The notes below the pieces were generated by a model, which worked only from the letters and a program-made list of their open reading frames with translations, ran no database searches and was not told the DNA's origin. 5,966 nucleotides of DNA from contig JAEZFI010000085.1 in assembly GCA_023437745.1 (NCBI GenBank), positions 1 through 5,966 on the forward strand, in the 5' to 3' direction. The position numbers and the translations under genes were made by a program. This DNA is from Actinomycetes bacterium (GTDB lineage Bacteria; Actinomycetota; Acidimicrobiia; Acidimicrobiales; Microtrichaceae). Positions 1 to 4,762 of the stretch are shown piece after piece. How positions within the stretch are numbered: position 1 is the stretch's first letter; each line of letters opens with the position of its first letter.

Positions 1-154
1 CGCTGGCGCACACCGCCGTGCGGGACGCGGCCGGAGCGTCCTTGCCGTTCCCGTTGCCGCCGACACCGCCCTCGAACACGACAGCGCGGACGACGAGCGC
101 CGCGGCGATCAGGGCGACGGCGCCGAGCGCGGCCAGGAGCCGCCGCGCCATCAT
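1..154 (-). CDS. N-terminus of a membrane-anchored or exported protein (partial, runs off left edge)
   Basis: Only the first 51 residues lie in the window and no stop is met before the edge. The protein begins MMARRLLAALGAVALIAAAL: a short Arg-containing n-region, then a strongly hydrophobic Ala/Leu/Val segment (about residues 6-27). A Gly/Asn-rich flexible stretch follows, then a segment containing one Cys (residue 49). This fits an uncleaved N-terminal anchor or a signal peptide without a lipobox. The start overlaps the end of the AAA+ gene as ATGA (154-151), so the two are probably co-transcribed and translationally coupled; a second ATG follows directly at 151. A modest Shine-Dalgarno (GAGG on the minus strand, 165-162) lies 7 nt before the first ATG. 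The family cannot be named from this much sequence. An extracytoplasmic binding or vWA-type protein acting with the ATPase would be plausible, but that is a guess. Confidence 0.7.
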   Translation of the reverse strand, partial: MMARRLLAALGAVALIAAALVVRAVVFEGGVGGNGNGKDAPAASRTAVCAS

Positions 155-1614
155 TCGGCGGCCTCGGCGCGGCCGGACGCACCGGTGTCGGTCGGGAGCT
201 GTCCCCCGGGCGACACGACGGCGGCGGCGTCCCGGACGTCGTCGGCCGTGAGCACGACGAGGTCCTCGGGTGCGGTCCGGTCCTCGCGCACCAGGCGGCT
301 GGCCTGGTGGGCGATCGCCGCCTCGAAGAGGTTGCGGACGTAGCGCCCGTTGCCGAACCCGAGGCCTCGCGGTGCGGCGTCGATGATCCGTGTCAGCTCG
401 GCGCTCGCCTCGGTGTCCAGCTCGTAGCGCTTCGGTTCGGCGATGAGCCCGAAGATGCGGATCAGGTCCTCGGTCGCGTAGTCCGGGAACGAGAGGGTCC
501 GCGTGAACCGGCTGCGCAGGCCCGGGTTCGTGTCGAGGAAGTCCGCCATCTCGTCGGGGTAGCCGGCCACGATGACGACGATCCGGTCCCTCCGGTCCTC
601 CATCAGCTTGACCATCGTGTCGATCGCTTCACGTCCGAAGTCGTTCCCGCCGCCCCTCGACAGCGTGTAGGCCTCGTCGACGAACAGCACGCCGCCGTCG
701 GCTGCGTCGAACTTCGCCGTGACCATCGGCGCGGTCTGCCCGACGAAGCCCGCCACCATGCCGGCCCGGTCGGTCTCGACGAGGTGGCCCTTGGGGAGCG
801 CGCCCAGGCTGTGGAGGATGCGGGCGAGCAGTCGGGCGACGGTGGTCTTCCCGGTGCCGGGGTTGCCCACGAACACGAGGTGCAGGCTCGTGTCGACCAC
901 CGGCAGGTCGTGCGAGCGGCGCAGCTGGCTGATGCGCAACAGGTCGGCGAGCTGGTGGACCTCCCGCTTCACGTCGGCCATGCCGACCAGCTCGTCGAGC
1001 TCGGCGAGGATCTCCTCCAGCGGTTCGGGCTCGGGGACCGGCTCGTCCAGGCCTGCCGCGGCGGCAGCCGCCGCGGCGTCGGCCCCCTCGGTCCCGATGG
1101 GCTGGGGCACGCTGGGGGTCGCCGCGCCCATGCACCCGAGCATCATCGAGCGATAGCGCCCGATGGCCGCCAGCTCGTCCTGCGATGCGACCTCGTCCAG
1201 CGCGGCGATGGCGTGCGCCAGGTCGAGCGCGCGCTGGTAGTAGATCGAGGCGAGGACGGTGCCGTTGCGTCGGTCGGCCTTGACCAGCACGTCGAACATC
1301 ACGCCGGGCTGGGAGAGGACGCTCGTGTGATCCGTGATCAACGTGCTGTTGCGGAGCGTCGCGGGCACGACGCCGCTCAGCTGCGTCTCGGGCATCAGCG
1401 GGCCGAAGGTGGTGACCAGCGCGATCAGCTCGCTGTCGGTGTGGCGGCCGTCGGCGTCGATGCACGCGCACGCGATCCCGAAGGCCTCGTTGACCACGCC
1501 GAACCGCTGGTCCTGGCGGGGGAGGTCGAGGCTGAGGACCACCGACTCGAGCGCTGCGGTGACGTCCTCGACGAACGCGTGCACGGCTTCCGTCACGAGG
1601 ATCTCACCGCCCAT
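151..1614 (-). CDS. CbxX/CfxQ (SpoVK-like) AAA+ ATPase with N-terminal helical, TerB-like domain
   Basis: Predicted cytoplasmic AAA+ ATPase of 487 aa. Residues 1-165 form a mainly helical domain whose CIDADGRHTDSEL segment (51-63) resembles the acidic loop of TerB-like tellurite-resistance domains; that assignment is tentative. A low-complexity Ala run and acidic/Pro linker (about 178-200) leads into one AAA+ module: Walker A GNPGTGKTT (250-258), pore loop GFVGQTA (289-295), Walker B VLFVDEA (309-315), sensor region VIVAGYPDEM (347-356), Arg-finger box NPGLRSRF (363-370) and sensor-2 GNGRYVRNLFE (421-431). GYPDEM, VGQTA and GNGRxVRNLFE are typical of the CbxX/CfxQ family, whose members remodel proteins (for example Rubisco activase CbbX); the substrate here is unknown. 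The ATG at 1614 was chosen because a TAGCCT box lies 8 nt upstream on the minus strand. The frame is open further upstream, but an ATG at 1668 would overlap proA. The gene overlaps a downstream membrane-protein gene by 4 nt. Confidence 0.88.
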   Translation of the reverse strand: MGGEILVTEAVHAFVEDVTAALESVVLSLDLPRQDQRFGVVNEAFGIACACIDADGRHTDSELIALVTTFGPLMPETQLSGVVPATLRNSTLITDHTSVLSQPGVMFDVLVKADRRNGTVLASIYYQRALDLAHAIAALDEVASQDELAAIGRYRSMMLGCMGAATPSVPQPIGTEGADAAAAAAAAGLDEPVPEPEPLEEILAELDELVGMADVKREVHQLADLLRISQLRRSHDLPVVDTSLHLVFVGNPGTGKTTVARLLARILHSLGALPKGHLVETDRAGMVAGFVGQTAPMVTAKFDAADGGVLFVDEAYTLSRGGGNDFGREAIDTMVKLMEDRRDRIVVIVAGYPDEMADFLDTNPGLRSRFTRTLSFPDYATEDLIRIFGLIAEPKRYELDTEASAELTRIIDAAPRGLGFGNGRYVRNLFEAAIAHQASRLVREDRTAPEDLVVLTADDVRDAAAVVSPGGQLPTDTGASGRAEAAE

Positions 1615-1622
1615 CGGCGCCG

Positions 1623-1628
1623 AGGCTA
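1623..1628 (-). promoter_or_regulatory. Putative leaderless -10 box (TAGCCT) of the AAA+ gene
   Basis: On the minus strand GGTAGCCT precedes the ATG of the AAA+ ATPase, with 8 nt between hexamer and start codon. No Shine-Dalgarno is present. The hexamer fits actinobacterial TANNNT and its distance implies transcription starting at or next to the ATG. No good -35 is visible. The same motif occurs at three other starts in this window. Confidence 0.5.
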
Positions 1629-1654
1629 CCGGGCCGCTGCGCGCGGGCCGGCGG

Positions 1655-1660
1655 TAGCAT
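1655..1660 (+). promoter_or_regulatory. Putative leaderless -10 box (TAGCAT) of proA
   Basis: GGTAGCAT lies 6 nt before the proA ATG at 1667. There is no purine-rich ribosome site in the intervening bases, so the transcript probably starts at the ATG. It faces away from the oppositely oriented TAGCCT of the AAA+ gene, only 26 nt away inside the 52-bp spacer, so polymerases on the two promoters could hinder each other. No clear -35 is seen. Confidence 0.5.
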
Positions 1661-1666
1661 CGGGCC

Positions 1667-2914
1667 ATGTCCACCACTCCCATCGCCGAGCTGGGCCGGC
1701 GGGCGCGCGCGGCGGCTGCGGCGGTCGCGGCGGCCTCGACCGCCCAGAAGAACGACGCCCTGCTCGCCGCCGCCGACCTGCTCGAGGCCCGCAGCAGCGA
1801 GATCCTGGCGGCGAACGCCGAGGACGTCGCCGCCGCGGAGGCCGACGGGGCCACCGCCACCGTCGTCGACCGGCTCCGCCTGACCGACGCCAAGGTCTCG
1901 GGCATGGCGGCCGGCCTCCGCCAGGTGGCCACGCTGCCGGATCCCGTGGGTGAGGTGCTCGACGGGTGGGTCCGCCCCAACGGCCTGCGGATCAGCCGCG
2001 TGCGGGTGCCGCTCGGCGTCGTGGCGATCATCTACGAGAACCGCCCCAACGTGACCTCGGACGCGTTCGGCCTGTGCCTGAAGTCGGGGAACGTGGCGTT
2101 CCTGCGCGGGTCGTCCGGTGCGATCCGCTCCAACCTCGCCATCAGCGAGGTGCTGCGCGAGGCCGTGTCGAAGTCGGGCCTCCCCGCCGACGCGCTGGTC
2201 ATGGTCGACGACGTGAGCCGTGAGGCAGCCGTCGAGTTCATGCAGCTGGAGGGCGTCGTCGACTGCCTGATCCCCCGGGGTGGGGCGTCGTTGATCGCCT
2301 CCATCAAGGAGCACGCCTCCGTGCCGTACATCATCGACGGCGACGGCAACTGCCACCTGTACGTGGACGCCCACGCCGACCTCGAGGTCGCGGAGCGCAT
2401 CCTCGTCAACGGGAAGATGCAGCGGCCGTCGGTGTGCAACGCGCTCGAGTCGCTCGTCATCCACGCGGAGGTGGCCGATCGGTTCCTGCCGCAGGTCGAC
2501 CGGGCGCTCGACGGCGTCGAGCTGGTGGGCGACGACCGCGCCCGAGCCGGCATCGCCCGATGCGGCGAGGCGACCGCGGACGACTGGTCGAAGGAGTTCC
2601 TGGACCTCAAGCTCTCCGTGCGGGTCGTCGACTCGCTCGACGAGGCGATCGCGCACGTGAACGAGACGGGTTCGGGTCACTCCGAGGCGATCATCACCCG
2701 TGACATCGAGGCGGCCGACCGCTTCTGCGCGGAGGTCGACGCCGCCGCCGTGCTCGTCAACGCGTCGACCCGATTCGTCGACGGTGAGGAGTTCGGCTTC
2801 GGCGCCGAGATCGGCATCAGCACGCAGAAGCTGCACGCTCGGGGCCCGATGGGCCTGCGAGAGCTCACCACCGCGAAGTACGTGGTGCGAGGCGACGGCC
2901 AGGTCCGCGGCTGA
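1667..2914 (+). CDS. proA: Gamma-glutamyl phosphate reductase (glutamate-5-semialdehyde dehydrogenase)
   Basis: This 415-aa cytoplasmic enzyme carries out the second step of proline synthesis: NADPH-dependent reduction of gamma-glutamyl phosphate, made by ProB, to glutamate 5-semialdehyde, which cyclises to pyrroline-5-carboxylate. The length matches the family (about 415-420 aa). Visible family features are the conserved YENRPNVTSDA stretch from residue 123, the segment QRPSVCNALESL with the predicted catalytic Cys at 257, FGFGAEIGIST (376-386) and HARGPMGLREL (390-400) near the C-terminus. The Ala-rich N-terminal helix (AELGRRARAAAAAVA) is also typical. The ATG at 1667 gives a full-length protein and is the likely start because a TAGCAT box sits 6 nt upstream. 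proB is not in the window, so proA is unlinked here unless proB lies outside it. The gene is transcribed divergently from the AAA+ ATPase and converges on the dipeptidase with a 27-bp gap. Codon use matches its neighbours. Confidence 0.97.
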   Translation: MSTTPIAELGRRARAAAAAVAAASTAQKNDALLAAADLLEARSSEILAANAEDVAAAEADGATATVVDRLRLTDAKVSGMAAGLRQVATLPDPVGEVLDGWVRPNGLRISRVRVPLGVVAIIYENRPNVTSDAFGLCLKSGNVAFLRGSSGAIRSNLAISEVLREAVSKSGLPADALVMVDDVSREAAVEFMQLEGVVDCLIPRGGASLIASIKEHASVPYIIDGDGNCHLYVDAHADLEVAERILVNGKMQRPSVCNALESLVIHAEVADRFLPQVDRALDGVELVGDDRARAGIARCGEATADDWSKEFLDLKLSVRVVDSLDEAIAHVNETGSGHSEAIITRDIEAADRFCAEVDAAAVLVNASTRFVDGEEFGFGAEIGISTQKLHARGPMGLRELTTAKYVVRGDGQVRG

Positions 2915-2916
2915 CC

Positions 2917-2936
2917 GCCGGTCCGGGATCGCCGGC
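2917..2936. terminator. Weak hairpin between convergent genes, possible bidirectional terminator
   Basis: In the 27-bp gap between the stops of proA and the dipeptidase, GCCGG (2917-2921) can pair with CCGGC (2932-2936) around a 10-nt loop. There is no T-tract on either side. The convergent position is the main argument; by chance such a short GC stem is common in DNA of this composition. Confidence 0.2.
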
Positions 2937-2941
2937 CGCGC

Positions 2942-3634
2942 TCAGGGGGCGGTCGGCCCGTACGACGCGACGGGCTGCACGGACGCGCACGCCCACGCCT
3001 GGTCGCCCCAGGAGTAGTGCCACCACTCCATGCCGAACGGCGCGAAGCCCGCATCGACCATCACGGCGTGCAGCAGGCGGCGCAGCGAGCGTGACGGCTC
3101 GTCACCGGGCTCGTCCTCGAGCGAGCGGAGGTGGGCGCGGGATGAGAAGTCGTCGAACGGGGTGCCGAGGGAGAGCGCGGTGCCCCGCCAGCTCAGCGTC
3201 AGGTCGACCGCGCCGCCGGTGAGGTGGGGTGGCACCACGTCGGGGTCGTCGGGGTCGGCCAGGAAGCCGGGCGCCAGCGTGGACCCGGGGCCGTAGTAGT
3301 GGTCGTGCAGCGCGCGGATCGTCTGCTCGGACCTCCACCCGTCGTAGATCGCCAGTCCGAAGCCCGGGGGGAGGGCGCTGGCCGCGACGTCGAGCCGCTC
3401 GGCGACCTGCCGGCGAAGCCACACCGCCTCGGTGGTGCCGGGCCACGACGTCGCCCGGTACGCGTTGACGATCTGGTGGTCGCGCACCTCCACCAGGGGT
3501 TCGCCGGTGTCGACGATCGGCACGTCGCCGCCCACCACCTCGAGGGCCGTCGTCGCGATCGGAGGAGCCTCCGGCGTGACCAGCCCGGGGAGCTCGCGGG
3601 GGTCCGTCGAGAGGGCGGCGTAGTCGGGCCACAC
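2942..3634 (-). CDS. VanX/DdpX-like D-alanyl-D-alanine dipeptidase (peptidase M15D)
   Basis: A predicted zinc dipeptidase of 230 aa that hydrolyses D-Ala-D-Ala. VanX is about 202 aa, so this one is slightly longer at the N-terminus. The active-site residues of the family can be placed: Arg in YDGWRS (101), matching VanX Arg71; the zinc ligands in HLTGGAVD (His137 and Asp144, spaced 7 as in VanX His116/Asp123); and EWWHY (Glu203 as general base, His206 as third ligand). No signal peptide or membrane segment is seen, so it should be cytoplasmic, acting on the free dipeptide. No vanH, vanA or sensor-kinase gene is adjacent, so a role in D-Ala-D-Ala turnover or nutrient recycling is more likely than glycopeptide resistance; this is inference. 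The GTG at 3634 is chosen because no ATG lies suitably upstream in frame, and a TACCAT box sits 7 nt before it. The gene is divergent from the sortase-anchored surface protein. Confidence 0.9.
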   Translation of the reverse strand: MWPDYAALSTDPRELPGLVTPEAPPIATTALEVVGGDVPIVDTGEPLVEVRDHQIVNAYRATSWPGTTEAVWLRRQVAERLDVAASALPPGFGLAIYDGWRSEQTIRALHDHYYGPGSTLAPGFLADPDDPDVVPPHLTGGAVDLTLSWRGTALSLGTPFDDFSSRAHLRSLEDEPGDEPSRSLRRLLHAVMVDAGFAPFGMEWWHYSWGDQAWACASVQPVASYGPTAP

Positions 3635-3641
3635 GAGCGAG

Positions 3642-3668
3642 ATGGTATGCGAGCGAAGAATGTGGCAA
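3642..3668 (-). promoter_or_regulatory. Putative leaderless promoter of the dipeptidase gene
   Basis: On the minus strand TTGCCA (3668-3663) and TACCAT (3647-3642) are separated by 15 nt, and TACCAT ends 7 nt before the GTG start at 3634. No Shine-Dalgarno lies between them. The 15-nt spacer is short, so the -35 assignment is weaker than the -10. Confidence 0.45.
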
Positions 3669-3712
3669 CGTCTGTGCCGGTACGGGTAGGTATGGCGTGA
3701 CCCAGAGGTGGG

Positions 3713-3718
3713 TATACG
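3713..3718 (+). promoter_or_regulatory. Possible -10 element (TATACG) for the surface-protein gene
   Basis: GGTATACG is the most A/T-rich hexamer upstream of the surface-protein gene and would give a leader of roughly 50 nt. No matching -35 is seen. The stretch before it holds closely spaced GGTA tetramers at 3679, 3685, 3689 and 3711, and another at 3644, which might be regulator contacts. Weak evidence. Confidence 0.25.
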
Positions 3719-3729
3719 CGGGCCCGACA

Positions 3730-3746
3730 GCGCCCGGCAAGGGCGC
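3730..3746 (+). other. Hairpin in the 5' leader of the surface-protein gene
   Basis: GCGCCC (3730-3735) and GGGCGC (3741-3746) form a perfect 6-bp GC stem around the loop GGCAA. It lies about 20 nt upstream of the GGAGG ribosome site in the predicted leader. It might stabilise the mRNA 5' end or affect translation. I could not match the leader to a known riboswitch class. Confidence 0.35.
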
Positions 3747-3765
3747 AGAACACGAACAGGGCGAT

Positions 3766-3770
3766 GGAGG
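3766..3770 (+). promoter_or_regulatory. Strong Shine-Dalgarno (GGAGG) that decides the surface-protein start
   Basis: GGAGG ends 5 nt before the ATG at 3776. An in-frame ATG at 3764 overlaps this site and has no ribosome site of its own, so 3776 is the start. Among the complete genes here this is the only one with a textbook ribosome binding site. Confidence 0.75.
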
Positions 3771-3775
3771 ATCCA

Positions 3776-4663
3776 ATGGGCGAGCGGCCGACCGGGCAGG
3801 CGACATCGAAGGGCGAGGTGCGACGCAGCGCTCGTCGGTTCAGCGGTGCCCGTGCGCTGATCACCGGGATCGCGGTCATCGGCACCGCGCTGCTGGCCTT
3901 CTCCTCCGGCACGGCGGGCGCCGCCGTGACCGAGGACGACGTCACCATCGTGCAGACGCCCTCCGGCGCCACCACCCCCTGCGTCGACCCGGGTTCCTCC
4001 CGTTCGACTGGTGACCTGACCGCCGAGGTCGAGGACACCGCGACCAACTTCGTGGTCACGGTCCAGCTGCTCACCGACTTCTGCAGCCCCATCGAGGTGA
4101 AGGCGGCGATCTACTCCATGCCGTCCGCCGGTGGGTCGTGGCCGCAGAACCTCGCGGTCGTGAAGTCGTTCGTGCTCGACAAGGCCGGCACCGCGGTGAT
4201 CACCTTCACGAAGCGCTGCGAGCCCGTCCAGTTCGACGTGCTCACCGGCTCCACGCCGTCGCCGATCCATCCGGACTTCGGAGTGATGCACGGACCGCTC
4301 CTCTTCCCGACGACGGCGCTCATGCACTTCGGTGTGAACCCCTGCGCCACCGGGCCCACCACCACGACGATCTTCGAGCCGACCCCCACGGTCCTCGGCA
4401 CCACGACGATCGCGACCACGACGACCACGACGCCGCCCGTCAGCGTGGCGCCGACGTCGACGCCGCCGGCTTCGGTCGAGGGCATCGCCACCGTGCGCCA
4501 GCCTCCGGCAGGTGTCTCGCCGGCCGGCACGCAGGGCGTCCAGGCCCTGGCGCTCACCGGTCCCGGTGGCATCAACGGGCTGATCGCCGCCGGCGTGGTG
4601 CTCCTGGCCCTCGGCGCAGCCTTCGTGGCGGCGCAGCGGGGCCGCATGCCCGAGCAGGGCTGA
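3776..4663 (+). CDS. Secreted cell-wall protein with LALTG sortase anchor and Thr-rich stalk
   Basis: Precursor of 295 aa. A long, basic n-region (RRSARR, 16-21) is followed by a hydrophobic core (about 27-42) and a signal-peptidase site at AGA|A (after residue 49). The mature part, about 50-192, has four Cys (69, 103, 148, 190) that could form two disulfides, and looks like a small beta-rich domain; I do not recognise its family. A Thr/Pro-rich linker (195-231) resembles a cell-wall-spanning stalk. The C-terminus carries LALTG (258-262), a hydrophobic helix (about 265-287) and a short tail with QRGR: the three-part sortase signal. LAXTG is the reported preference of class E sortases of high-GC actinobacteria, so covalent attachment to peptidoglycan is expected; no sortase gene is in the window. 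It has a strong Shine-Dalgarno and a leader of about 50 nt, unlike its neighbours. It is divergent from the D-Ala-D-Ala dipeptidase. Its function beyond the surface location is unknown. Confidence 0.85.
   Translation: MGERPTGQATSKGEVRRSARRFSGARALITGIAVIGTALLAFSSGTAGAAVTEDDVTIVQTPSGATTPCVDPGSSRSTGDLTAEVEDTATNFVVTVQLLTDFCSPIEVKAAIYSMPSAGGSWPQNLAVVKSFVLDKAGTAVITFTKRCEPVQFDVLTGSTPSPIHPDFGVMHGPLLFPTTALMHFGVNPCATGPTTTTIFEPTPTVLGTTTIATTTTTTPPVSVAPTSTPPASVEGIATVRQPPAGVSPAGTQGVQALALTGPGGINGLIAAGVVLLALGAAFVAAQRGRMPEQG
4357..4432 (+). repeat. Low-complexity ACC/ACG repeat coding the Thr-rich stalk
   Basis: Runs of ACC and ACG codons encode two Thr-rich blocks (TTTTI and TTTIATTTTTT). The unit ACCACGACGATC occurs twice. 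Such runs are prone to length change by slippage, so stalk length may vary between strains. Confidence 0.6.
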
Positions 4664-4725
4664 CGGCGTCCCCGTCCGACGGCGCGCCACGGTCGGTCGT
4701 CGTCGCCCGGTGTCCCGCCGGTCGA

Positions 4726-4741
4726 TTGACCGAGCGGTCAA
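4726..4741. promoter_or_regulatory. Perfect palindrome TTGACCGAGCGGTCAA, probable repressor operator
   Basis: Two 7-bp arms, TTGACCG and CGGTCAA, match exactly around a central AG. The left arm doubles as a -35-like TTGACC for the moxR promoter. Size, symmetry and the TGACCGNNCGGTCA form resemble operators of TetR-family repressors in actinobacteria. Binding here would block polymerase. No regulator gene is in the window. Confidence 0.55.
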
Positions 4742-4756
4742 GAGCGCCGGTAGCCT
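4726..4756 (+). promoter_or_regulatory. Putative leaderless promoter of the moxR gene
   Basis: TTGACC (4726-4731) and TAGCCT (4751-4756) are separated by 19 nt. TAGCCT ends 6 nt before the ATG at 4763, with no Shine-Dalgarno between them, so the transcript probably begins at or next to the ATG. The -35 lies inside a perfect palindrome, which suggests repression. The 19-nt spacer is long. Confidence 0.5.
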
Positions 4757-4762
4757 GGCCCG

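Noticed and set aside
307..1953. A 548-codon plus-strand reading frame opposite the AAA+ gene
   Set aside because: It is the antisense shadow of a gene with clear Walker and sensor motifs; its product is rich in Arg, Gly, Asp and Val and has no recognisable motif.
1615..2031. Upstream extension of the AAA+ ATPase by up to 139 residues
   Set aside because: It would run into proA; the added translation is low-complexity, and the TAGCCT box fits the start at 1614.
1604..2836. A 410-codon minus-strand reading frame opposite proA
   Set aside because: It is the antisense of an unmistakable proA and has no motif, promoter or ribosome site.
3764..3775. Earlier ATG (MEDP...) for the surface protein
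   Set aside because: It overlaps the GGAGG ribosome site that serves the ATG at 3776 and has no site of its own.
4662..4676. Hairpin GACGG/CCGTC at the surface-protein stop codon as a terminator
   Set aside because: The stem is only 5 bp, overlaps the stop codon and has no T-tract; such stems are frequent in GC-rich DNA.
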